From Saccopteryx bilineata (taxonomy: Eukaryota > Chordata > Mammalia > Chiroptera > Emballonuridae), in assembly GCF_036850765.1 (NCBI RefSeq), contig NC_089495.1, positions 26,504,875-26,568,874 on the forward strand: DNA of 64,000 bases. Direction: 5' to 3'. The notes beneath the pieces are model-generated. The model ran no database searches. It saw only the letters and a list, made by a program, of their open reading frames with translations, and was not told the origin of the DNA. The position numbers and the translations under genes are program-made. Positions 46,431 to 56,206 of the stretch are shown in pieces (within the stretch, counting starts at the first letter, position 1; each line of letters opens with the position of its first letter).

Positions 46431-46779
46431 TCTTTTTGGAAAAAAATACAATATATATTTTTATGAAGGAATTAATAACTAATTTTTTGCACCCTGAGCT
46501 TAAGACCATTCCTGAAACTTCCTTGCACCTAGAGAACAGTAATGGAATAAGAGTACAGAAGAACCATAGCAAAAATAATACTTCCTCATTTATTTATGGA
46601 ATAAAATTTTATTATCTGCTTAGTGTACGTCCAATGGAGTGTTGAGCACTGCAGTTTCATAGCTCAGAGAAATATATATTTCTCATTTCTTCAGGAAGGG
46701 TGCCAGCTATTGAAAAGAACATGTTTCTTCAGTAACCAAAGAATTAGTAAAAATTTGAAATTGCAATAAATGCTAAAAC
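46431..46779. other. Unique DNA, no gene seen
   Basis: Partly L2-tail-like near 46620 (CCAATGGAGTGTTGAGCACT) but not assignable. Confidence 0.35.
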
Positions 46780-47250
46780 TGAGAAGCAAAAGGAGCCATG
46801 AGAGCAGCTTGTCAGGAGGAAAAGGGGAGGAGCACTTAGTAAAGGTGGAACATGGGTGCAGGTAGAAGGGACCATGACAAATACAAAGAATAAAGGGAGG
46901 GCTAGTGTGACTGGAGTGTAGAGCAGAAGGGACTCGGGTGGGGTGAGCTAGAGAGTGGATATAGACCCGAGGCAAGAATCATATGACATGAGCATTGAAG
47001 AATTTTATCAGTGCCTAGAGAGAGAGGACAGAAGAAGGCAAGAGTCAGTAAGAATTAACATGATCAAATGGGTGTTTGCAAGGAATCAATTTGTTTGCCA
47101 AAGTGGACATTATGGAGTTCAGTCAAGGGAAGGTCATCGATAGCTTTAGGGTGAGCATTAGTGAAGTAAGGTGGATAGAGAACCGAATGTATAAAGTCAA
47201 GGAGACAAATTCATAGTTAATAAAAGGATATAGCAGATAGAGGGAAGTAA
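46780..47250 (-). mobile_element. L2 LINE fragment, antisense
   Basis: Antisense L2 phrases: GGGAGGGCTAGTGTGACTGG, AGTGTAGAGCAGAAGGGACT and TTTTATCAGTGCCTAGAGAG. The purine-rich character is that of L2 read in reverse. Confidence 0.55.
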
Positions 47251-48349
47251 TTAAGAATCTATTAAATATAAACTTATTATTATTAGTCAATTTCAGGAGT
47301 AGTAAACTGTGAAATAATTTGTGTTATATTTAAACAATTGACCAAGTAATCATATATGGAGAAAATTAATTCTGAATATATTTAAAATTGTAAATACTAT
47401 AATGCATATACTTCAATTTAAAGTTGTCTAGGTGTTCCACTATCAGCATACGTAATTAGGCCAAATAGTAATCAACAAGATAGTCTTATGTTATGGATCA
47501 AACACATTGTGTCAGGGTAAAGCTGATCTGGCTTTTAAGATAGGTCCTGGTATCTAACTAAACATGCTTCTTCACATGGGAGAGGCTACCATGACCGTAC
47601 ATATGAATCTGTAGTTTACCTTTCTGTTTTGCATAAACACTCCAAATTGTAGCTTAAGATTCTTATAGATGTCCCGAGGGAAAAACATATTATATCTTTA
47701 ATTTGAATTAAACATGAAGATAAAGATTACTCTATTTTTTTAAAATAAGACTCTCTAAGATTTTCCTTTGACCCCCACCACACGACTTTAAATGCATTTC
47801 AAATGATACATGTAGAATTCAACCCTTACTCAAAATGGACAAAAGCATGGAACATCTCCAAAACCTCCTCATCATGTTTTCTGTTAGATCAAATGTATCA
47901 GAACTAAATTATTTTGCCATCACTCACCACAGATAATACCATGTTCCCATACTGAAGTCAATATAAAAGTTTATGATGCTATTGACTTCACACAGCTCCA
48001 TCTGACCTCAGTATTATTGACTTAATGACTCTTTCCATTTCCTTTTTCTTTTTAATTTAACTCCACAGTTACCCTTTGGATCATTAGAGTGCCAGTGCTC
48101 AGAGCTTTTTATTACATATCTACAGACTTGTTTCTAAGGATGCTTGGCCATAAATTACTCATCAACGGTTCTAATGCAGAGCCAGAATGTAGTAAATATC
48201 AAGAGAATGGAAAAACAGGCCTAGGTGGAGCTCAAATTTCTTCTTGGTCTCTCTGCCTGTTGAGTCTATTTCCTAGTACATTTTTTTTAAGAAATTTAAA
48301 GGAAAATGTCACTGGCATGGGGTATATCTGTGTCTCATAGCAGATGGCA
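47251..48349. other. Unique AT-rich DNA, no gene seen
   Basis: No repeat and no coding frame with support. An 83-codon frame at 48089-48340 ends in low-complexity context and is not called. Confidence 0.4.
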
Positions 48350-49350
48350 CTGTTTTGCATGGGGAGAAAGATGAAATGCCACATGCATGGCTGGAATAGA
48401 AGGATTTTGAGCAAGTGGCATTCCTGGGAAGCTAGCTGGCAGGCTCTGACATTAAGGGTTTTATTAAGTTCAGCTGTGGGCTGGAGCAGCCCCAGCTTCT
48501 AGTGTGTAGTAGCATTTTAATGGCTGCCCCTCTGGCTCACGCAGGGTGGTGTGAAAAGTAACTGTAGTGGGTGGCAAGATTGTTAGGGGTGAGGAGGGGG
48601 AGGAGATAATGTGCTTTATTTCCAATATTTTCATTTATTCAAGATGAAAAGAAAACATGGCCAAATTACTTAAAGAATGGGATTTGCTTTTTTTAAAAAA
48701 TATTTTCTAAGAAAAATGACACTCTGCCCCATTTTGAAAATTTTCTAAATTATAGTCGCAATGAATCCTATACATTGTATACAAAAAATTGCACACCCCA
48801 CTGTGAAGTCAGAGTCTAGAAGAAAGTGAGTTTGCAAACACACTGTCCTCAGAAGACGACTAGACACATTTAGCAGCATGATACTTGTGACGATTGAGGT
48901 GCCATCTACAAACACCAGGAGTGGTTTTTCTCTTGTTTCTGTTTCAAATGACTCTACAAGGGGAAGAGACAAAACTGTATGATTAGTTTATTGTGCTATG
49001 TTTACCTGTTGACCACATTATGCAGTAACACATGTTTTCTTTCTCAAGAGGTTGTTCTGATGTTTTTGAATTTTGTCATTTCAAGAGACCCTTGGGTGAT
49101 AATGGGTTGTGTTTTCAGCAGTATGTAGCCTGTTTGTTCCACTAATCATTTCTCCAAAGGGTTGTAAACAGTATACGTGGACTTCAATCTAGCCCTCTGG
49201 GTTTTTATAAATAGATGTTGCTGATTCCTGGTTATAGTATGCCCTATTAAGCTAGATAAAAACAGTTTCTGCCATGATGGGCTGACCATTAAATGAATAT
49301 GTAATAGCAAGTTTCTGAATTTTTTTCTCTGCTATTTGACATCAAGCACC
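48350..49350. other. Repeat-free block resembling conserved non-coding DNA
   Basis: Unique, with balanced composition and transcription-factor-like words (CAGCTGTGGGCTGGAGCAG, TGTTTACCTGTTGACCACA, ACCATTAAATGAATATG). No frame and no repeat. Constraint is inferred from texture only. Confidence 0.35.
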
Positions 49351-50017
49351 ACTAATACCAGTTGAAAACCATGTCTACATTTCTGTGCTGTGAAGCTTTT
49401 GTCTACACAATGCTAAAGTAACTAGATAATTCAATAAAGTTAATTCTACAAGTTATATATATATATATATGGAAATATCTCAATAATGTTTACAATTGAG
49501 CTAAAGGCTTTCGTGTTATGTCATCATAGTTTAAAGTAAATTTATTTTATTATGCATAATGAAGAAATATAATACAGAAGGCTGTGAATAGCTATATTTA
49601 GGTATGTAAATTCAAACTCTCTTCTCCACTTCTCACAATCATTTTAATCTCTTTTCTGCTTTTTTATTTCTTCTAGAAGCACAGCTTCTTACACTAATAC
49701 CTTTAAAATTATGACAAAAGACACAGATTCCAAACATTTATGTTGTTTTCCTTATAAAGTAGAATAATAATTATTTTCAAAGCAATGATAGCCAGATGTA
49801 AATAACTTTAATGGGTACGGACAAACTGCAGTGCACACACACATTACAGCTGACACCCACAAGCCCTTAGTATATTACATTCTGGATTACATTTTAAGTG
49901 ACCAGTTTTCTTAGTTACGAGAAATGTGCATTTTCCCACATCACTACATATATTTTTCTATATTTTCCTCCATCTTTAGTGAGGCAAAGATGTCATGTGG
50001 TTAAATATGTTAAAATG
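49351..50017. other. Unique AT-rich DNA with an (AT)n run
   Basis: The AT dinucleotide run is at 49455-49470. No other feature. Confidence 0.45.
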
Positions 50018-50032
50018 AGAAATGGAAATTAA

Positions 50033-50230
50033 TGTGTTTTTTTTAGGATTTTATTTATTGATTTTTAGAGAGAGAGGGAGAGAGAGAGAGAAAGAGGGGG
50101 GAGAAGCAAGAAGCATTAACCCATAGTTGCTTCCTGTATGTGCCTTGAACGGGCAAGCTTGAGGTTCTGAACGGGTGACCTCAGCATTCCAGGCCGATGC
50201 TTTATCCATTGTGCCACCATAGGCCAGGCA
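50033..50230 (-). mobile_element. Bat SINE family B, antisense, perfect TSD
   Basis: 15-bp perfect TSD: AGAAATGGAAATTAA at 50018-50032 and 50231-50245. The minus strand starts GCCTGGCCTATGGTGGCACA and continues with AAGCATCGGCCTGGAATGCT, the B box and a CT-rich tail (GAGAGA on plus). The tail ends in TTTTTTTTAGG on the plus side. Confidence 0.95.
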
Positions 50231-50460
50231 AGAAATGGAAATTAAAAACATAAATATGTAGGACAAAATTTGGAGCTTTGGAAAAAAGAAAAAAATATCA
50301 TTTCACTATATACAAAATGTTTTGTTTGTTTTTTGTTTTGTTTTGTTTAATTTCCTCCTATCGAGAAAATTTTCTAGAAGTTTAACTGAAACGATTTCAC
50401 ATTATGATTCCTGAAGAGAAGACACCCTCCTCAAAAACCAAACATATTGCTCTGGCCGGT

Positions 50461-50513
50461 TGGCTCAGCGGTAGAGCGTCGGCCTAGCGTGCGGAGGACC
50501 CGGGTTCGATTCC
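50461..50513 (+). promoter_or_regulatory. RNA polymerase III internal promoter (A and B boxes) of the SINE
   Basis: A box TGGCTCAGCGG at 50461-50471 and B box GGTTCGATTCC at 50503-50513, both close to the tRNA consensus and 31 bp apart. This spacing is within the range for type 2 Pol III promoters, so this copy could in principle be transcribed. Confidence 0.8.
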
Positions 50514-50715
50514 CGGCCAGGGCACACAGGAGAAGCACCCATTTGCTTCTCCACCCCTCCGCCGCGCCTTCCTCTCTGTCTCTCTCTTCCCCTCCCGCAG
50601 CCAAGGCTCCATTGGAGCAAAGATGGCCTGGGCGCTGGGGATGGCTCTGTGGCCTCTGCCTCAGGCGCTAGAGTGGCTCTGGTCGCAACATGGCGACGCC
50701 CAGGATGGGCAGAGC

Positions 50716-50733
50716 ATCGCCCCCTGGTGGGCA
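50716..50733 (-). promoter_or_regulatory. CTCF-like motif inside the SINE
   Basis: ATCGCCCCCTGGTGGGCA is, on the minus strand, TGCCCACCAGGGGGCGAT. This fits 16 of 18 positions of the CTCF consensus as I know it. A second unit at 50738-50755 has lost a core base (CCCATGG). Equivalent sites sit at 21344-21361 and 8749-8766 in the other two copies. Confidence 0.55.
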
Positions 50734-51103
50734 GAGCATCGCCCCATGGTGGGCATGCCGGGTGGATCCCGGTCGGGCGCATGCGGGAGTCTGTCTGACT
50801 GTCTCTCCCTGTTTCCAGCTTCAGAAAAATGCAAAAAAAAACAAACAAAAAAAACAAAACAAACAAACAAAAAAACCAAACATACTGACTTAAACTATAA
50901 AATTAACTGTCTTGATCTTTAAAATGGAGAGTAATTTGTTCTCCCATACCCCTCCACTCCACTCCACCTCCTGTATGTACCTTGACATTGATCATTATTT
51001 CTAACTTGAATTCACCCTGCTTTCATCTTCTTTTTCAAGTATTTTCTTACTGCATTGTCACCAAGCTGTTCCTTGCTGTACACTTGGCTGAAAATTAAAT
51101 TGA

Positions 51104-51165
51104 CTAGATAGATAAATAGGTAGGTAGGTACATAGAAAGTGAGATAGACAGATAGATAGATGATA
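51104..51165. repeat. Degenerate (GATA/GGTA)n microsatellite
   Basis: TAGATAGATAAATAGGTAGG and ATAGACAGATAGATAGATGA units, impure. Confidence 0.85.
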
Positions 51166-51224
51166 TTGACAGGAATGGTAGAGTGGTACTTTTATTTTCA
51201 GTTGAGTTCAAGTTCACTAATAAC

Positions 51225-51430
51225 ATTTTTTAATTGAATTTATCGGGGTAAGACCGGTTAACATCCTTATACAGGTTTCAGGATCCCAATTCTATAGTGC
51301 TTCTCTGTATACTCTGTATACCATATTGCATGTTCACCTCCCCCCAAGTCAAGTCTTTGATCATCACCATTTTTCTGTCCTATACTCTCCTTCAATCCCC
51401 CGCACTGGTAACTTTAGATGATCTTTTAAA
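51225..51430 (-). mobile_element. L1 3' UTR fragment, antisense
   Basis: TTTTTTAATTGAATTTATCG, GGTTAACATCCTTATACAGG, TTTCAGGATCCCAATTCTAT and CCCCCCAAGTCAAGTCTTTG give the same 3' UTR as at 18886 and 34573, in reverse, truncated soon after. Confidence 0.85.
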
Positions 51431-52189
51431 ATAACCCAAGTGTCATCGTAATATAAATATTAGGAATTAACACTATAGACCTTTTAGGGATGCTGAGACT
51501 TGTGTCATGGGAATGTAGCCCTGTGCCTAGAATGGATTGAGAGCCCAGTCTTACAGCCAGTTTACTTCTAGTTTATCATGGCTACCATAAACATAACTTT
51601 CTTTGATCCTCCTAATGTCCCTGTGAGGTCTTCAGTGTTCAGTGATTATTTTGAAAAACATTAAAAACAAAAACTACACTTGCATCAAATAATCAGAACA
51701 GAGGAGGCAGCAAACAACATCTGAAAGGTCCCTGTACTAAGCATTAATTCTTTAGTTCCTAACAGTGAAAGATTCAGGGGTTCCGGAGGAAAGGACTAGA
51801 TTAGTGAAGACATTGGTGGAGATAGAGTTGGAAGAGGACCCTGTAAGGTTTAGAGGTGTAGACTTAACAAATATAAATTTATTTCATCATTTTAACTATG
51901 GTATTGGCACACTGGTACATGATAGTGAATATCTAGCTAGATAGTATCTCCTGAATATGTTATCTGCCCATTAGTTCTGGTTGCTAGACTATTGCTTTAC
52001 ATCAATAGGAAGGACAATATTACTGCATTAACATTACTGGCTTAGGAGTTTGAAAGTATGTTTTCTAATTCAAACACCATTACAAATTAAGTACGTGCAA
52101 ATTTAGTCAAGGCACTTAGTCTCTCTGAAGTCAGTTTCTTTTTCTACAAAATGAGGATTATATTTGTCTTGATATTTAAAATAAGTAAG
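51431..52189. other. Unique DNA, no gene seen
   Basis: A MIR-like trace near 52090-52160 (TCAAGGCACTTAGTCTCTCT) in sense orientation. Otherwise nothing. Confidence 0.4.
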
Positions 52190-52440
52190 TTAGTAATAGC
52201 TAGTAATATTCAATATGTGCTGGGATTATTGTGGATGCTTTCTAAGGAATAACTCATTTAAGTTTCATATCATTCTTATGATATAGATACTAATATTTTC
52301 TCCATTTTGTATATGAAAGAACTGGGAGACAAAGAGGAGAAAAAACTGCCCAAGATCACATATATTAAAAACTGTAGGTCTTGGACTTGAACCCAGGTGC
52401 TGGGTCTACAGAGCAGAATGTTCACTATAATATTTACGAC
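52190..52440 (-). mobile_element. MIR element, antisense, nearly full length
   Basis: AAGGAATAACTCATTTAAGT, CATTCTTATGATATAGATAC, TCCATTTTGTATATGAAAGA, CTGCCCAAGATCACATATAT, CTTGGACTTGAACCCAGGTG: the antisense order of the MIR consensus is intact. Confidence 0.88.
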
Positions 52441-52879
52441 TATGCCCCAATGCAATCTTTTCTTTATAAGAAAGCGTCTTATAAAAAAACAACATCCTAT
52501 ATGCATGAAAAGAATTGTCACTTTCAATATTATTTTTACATCTTTACTTTTTATTGCTTTTAGAACCAGAAATAGAAAATTAGAATATTTCTTGTGCTTC
52601 TAAGAATAATTGTTAACTCAATTTAAATATTTGGTTTTGAGAAGCGTTTTTGGATTGGGAATCTGCAAGAGTGCAGTTGCTACACTGAGTTTTTATCTGT
52701 AGGCTGTTGCTATGGCTGCATGTTTAGTTCATTTATATTAGAATCAATGCTTTGCATCAGAATATAAGCAATCATATTTAACTAGTGTAGACTTTTGTCA
52801 TCAAGGATGTCTGATTAGGTTTTGGTGTATAGTAAAGATGATGGCCAGTGATACCTATAATGAAACCTTTAACATTTTA

Positions 52880-53090
52880 ACATTTATCAAATATCAAGAA
52901 CTATGTCAAACACTTAGAATGCCTCATTCTTTTATTCTCCCTAACAGGACTATAAGATAACTTTTTTATAATCGATAATTTATCAGTGAAAATCTTAAAT
53001 GTAAATAATTGAAATAATGTGCAAGTAGGGCTTGATTTCAGCTCCCTACACAAAAATGCCAGTTCCTTATTGCAAAGCTTAGCATCGCAC
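52880..53090 (-). mobile_element. MIR-like fragment, antisense
   Basis: CATTTATCAAATATCAAGAA, CTATGTCAAACACTTAGAAT and CTCCCTAACAGGACTATAAG follow the antisense MIR 3' half. The remainder has drifted. Confidence 0.6.
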
Positions 53091-53258
53091 AAGGTATCTA
53101 CTTACTGCCTATTACCTAAGAGTTCAAAATATTTTTAATGCATTCACTGAGTAAGTGTGGTCTTTACGAAGAGCTATTAGCAAAGTAGCCCCAACATTAG
53201 CTAAAATATGATCAAAAATAAAATTAGGAAAAAGTCTGTAATGAGTGAGAATATATTT

Positions 53259-53587
53259 ATTTTCTTTTTTTTTGTGGCAGAGACAGAGAGAGTCAGAGAG
53301 ATGGACAGATAGGGACAGATAGACAGGAAGGAAAAGAGATGAGAAACATCAATTCTTCGTTGCAGCTTCTCAGTTGTTCATTGATTGATTTCTCATATGT
53401 GTCTTGACCAGGGGGCTACAGCAGACTGAGTGACCCCTTGCTATAGCCAGCGACCTTGGGCTCAAGCTGGTAAGCCTTGCTTAAACCAGATGAGCCCATG
53501 CTCAAGCTGGTGACCTTGGGGTCTCAAATCTGGGTCCTCCACATCGCAGTCCGATGCTCTATCCACTGCACCACTGCCTGGTCAGGC
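53259..53587 (-). mobile_element. Bat SINE family C, antisense, with TSD
   Basis: 12-bp exact TSD GAGAATATATTT at 53247-53258 and 53588-53599. The minus strand starts GCCTGACCAGGCAGTGGTGC, continues with AGTGGATAGAGCATCGGACT, the 'gctcaag' units and a CT-rich tail. The best preserved family C copy in the window. Confidence 0.95.
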
Positions 53588-53789
53588 GAGAATATATTTC
53601 TGAAAAAATAACCAAATCTAAAATTAACCTGTGTAGGTAAAATGCCTTAGGGAGAAAATGTTTAATCAAGAAAACATGACTGGAATATGATTGGAATCAG
53701 GAAGAGGAAACATTGAAGAAATATTCTATTAAATTTTGCAAATAGACTATTAAATGGTCAGCATGACATCTAGGAAATATGCTTGTCCT

Positions 53790-54660
53790 GTGAAAACCAC
53801 AGTTGAAGAGCTGTTAATAAAACAGACAGGATCCCTGTCCTCACAAAAGTTACATTTTAGGAAAGAACACAGAAAATAAATACACCAATACACATATAAT
53901 ATCAGATAGTGAAAAGTGCTTCGAAGAAAAAGAAACCAGGATAAAGGGATAGAGGGTGACAAAGGATAGTTGATTTGATAAGGTGGCCTGGGAAGTGAGT
54001 ACCTGAGGGAAGATAAGAATAAATGGAGACTTCAGTCCAGGAGGACCCTTGGGCAATGAACATAGCTGGAGGGGCACAGGCTCTTAGGCAGAGACATACT
54101 ACACATGCGTGTTTGGAGATTCACAAATTGGTCTCTGTGGCTAGAACAGAATGAGCAGGGGGAACAGAGTGGGACATGAAGGCACAGAACTAAAGGGTGA
54201 ACCAAAAAGGGTTTTTAGGTCATGGTACAATTTTAAATTTTACTGTGTCATGGCAAGCTACTGGGTGTTTGTTTGTTTGTTTGTTTTTAGCATTCTTATA
54301 AATGTCTTTTTATTCCAATTTTATTTTATGTTTTGACAGGAAAAATATTGTCTATATTTAATGCATACAACCTGATGAGTTTGGAGAGAAGTATATGCCA
54401 ATGAAACTATCACTACAACCAATGTCATCAACATATTCATTACCTCCCACAGTTTCATGCAGGTGAGTGATAAGATCTTAGTTCAATTTTGAAAGAATCA
54501 CTCTGGTTGCTCTGTTGAGAATGAATAATTCAAGGTGAAGGGTATAAATTATGAGACCAGTTGGGAAGCTATTGTAAGGTGGTAATGACCCAGCCATGGC
54601 ATAGGTAATGAAACCCGTGAAAGTGGTTGCATTTAGAATATATTTTAAAGCAAAATTAGC
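53790..54660 (-). mobile_element. L2 LINE, antisense, split by an L1-like insert
   Basis: Antisense L2: GACAGGATCCCTGTCCTCAC, AAAGTTACATTTTAGGAAAG, GAACAGAATGAGCAGGGGGA, TTTTTAGGTCATGGTACAAT, and after the insert CACTCTGGTTGCTCTGTTGA and CAGTTGGGAAGCTATTGTAA. The insert at about 54285-54470 reads like an antisense L1M 3' UTR (CATACAACCTGATGAGTTTG, CATTACCTCCCACAGTTTC). A (TTTG)n run lies at 54268-54287. Confidence 0.75.
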
Positions 54661-56150
54661 AGTATATGAAAGAGAATTAACCCCACATGATTATGTCTCA
54701 TGACATATAAGCCATAGAAAAAAATAGTAGAATCTGAATAACTCATAATGCATCTTCCTCTTGATATTTACAAAGTATGTTAATCTACACAGGGTTCTTA
54801 CAAGTCTTGCAGTAAAAGCACTTTAAATTATTTACCCTTGGATTTCTCAAGTCAGTTTGACTTTGAGAACCCCTTCTTTATGTAATACCTATAAAATCTA
54901 CCAGAACTTGCATTATATAAATATACTTCAGAAAATTTTTTATTAGAGTCATAGAAATAATCATTTTATTCCAAATTAAATTCCACCATGTATACTCTTA
55001 GATAAAATTTAGCTTTTCATGTAGATATTGAAATGAAACAAAATATAATTACTAAAGAAATAAAATCCTTCTTTTGACAATTTATTAATGGAAAATAACT
55101 AATTGTGATCCTAGTAAAAATTGCTTTCTTTTGTTAATTTACTCAGCATAAGTTATTCTCCAAGAATCTGATCATTTCTAGGTACAGGATTAAACCAAGT
55201 TCTAGATATACCAATGGCCAGATTGTAGGCTATGGTGACCCTAAATTTTAGTAATGATACTTTGGCAAGAATCAAGATATAAATCTCCATCTTATTTAAA
55301 AAGTAAGAAATCATTTTGGGCTCATATACCAAAAAACTAAAGAGTTAGGTTTGACTTTAGGAGAAGTTTGATGTGGCTTCTCTACACACTGACCAAGACT
55401 TGTTTTTTCTTTCTTCACTTTTATTTCTGATCCCAGGAGTTGATACCATTCTCACCAGCCTTCCCCTATGGTTACCTTAAAAAACTGCTGCATAGAACCT
55501 GCTCTCTCACTGTATCCTGCACAGAAGAGAGAGTATTTTCACGGAAGGCCTGGATTTCCAGCACATGGAATCAACTTAGGTTCTGTGCACATCTCTGAAC
55601 CAGGAGATGTAAATATCAAATTAAAGTAAAAATGTATAGGTTTCATGAGAAAAGGGTGGATAATTAAATTAAGAGGAGATGTTTTATTTTTTAAAAAGCA
55701 CAAGTAAATCCTACATGGCTTACAACAACAAAATTCTATTACACCCACTTTCTATTTGTTTTAGCTAGCACCATAAGCTAATAGAGTTGGTTTAACTATT
55801 GAATGGTAAGATATTCTGAGAGTTCTATTTCTAATCTGATTCTTTCCCACTAAAAATAAATCTTCTAAACTTTGTATTTTTTCATTTTTAGAAAGTTATT
55901 CTATTTTTATTTCCAAATTGTGCTTCTTAAAAACTAGTTTGATTTGTGCTGCCTACCCTGGCAAAATGTCTAAGCTGTAATTTTCTCATTTACAGAAAAT
56001 GAAATCATTTATTATACTTTCACAAAACTCTAATGCAAAAATGTCTTAAAAGTTAAATAGAATTTTTATTTATCAAAATTATCCACATTCATGTTCTAGG
56101 CAATTTCTGACTATCTTTGGCCAGTTGCTTTTGCTACATTTTAACATTTC
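54661..56150. other. Unique AT-rich DNA, no gene seen
   Basis: No repeat or coding frame with support. Confidence 0.4.
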
Positions 56151-56152
56151 AT

Positions 56153-56154
<2 letters not shown>

Positions 56155-56206
<52 letters not shown>
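56155..56206. repeat. (GT)n(AT)n microsatellite
   Basis: About 22 perfect GT units followed by a short AT run. Alternating purine-pyrimidine DNA of this length can form Z-DNA. Confidence 0.97.

Larger units (their letters stand above)
50449..50870 (+). mobile_element. Long bat SINE family A, sense, full-length and young
   Basis: 16-bp TSD with one mismatch: AAAAACCAAACATATT at 50433-50448 and AAAAACCAAACATACT at 50871-50886. The head reads GCTCTGGCCGGTTGGCTCAG. Comparison with tRNA folding suggests a tRNA-Ala-like source: GGTAGAGCGTCGGCCTAGCG resembles the D-stem/anticodon region with AGC. The body has CAAGGCTCCATTGGAGCAAA and a duplicated unit around GGGCAGAGCATCGCCCC. The tail is A-rich with AAAC units (50829-50870). 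Many CpGs survive, indicating youth. Frames up to 133 codons here are SINE translation. Confidence 0.97.

Noticed and set aside
50451..50525. Possible functional tRNA-Ala gene
   Set aside because: The tRNA-like head is continuous with the SINE body, lacks a proper acceptor stem pair and is flanked by the SINE's TSD, so it is a SINE promoter region.
50447..50922. Frames up to 133 codons
   Set aside because: SINE translation, see the family A copy at 50449-50870.
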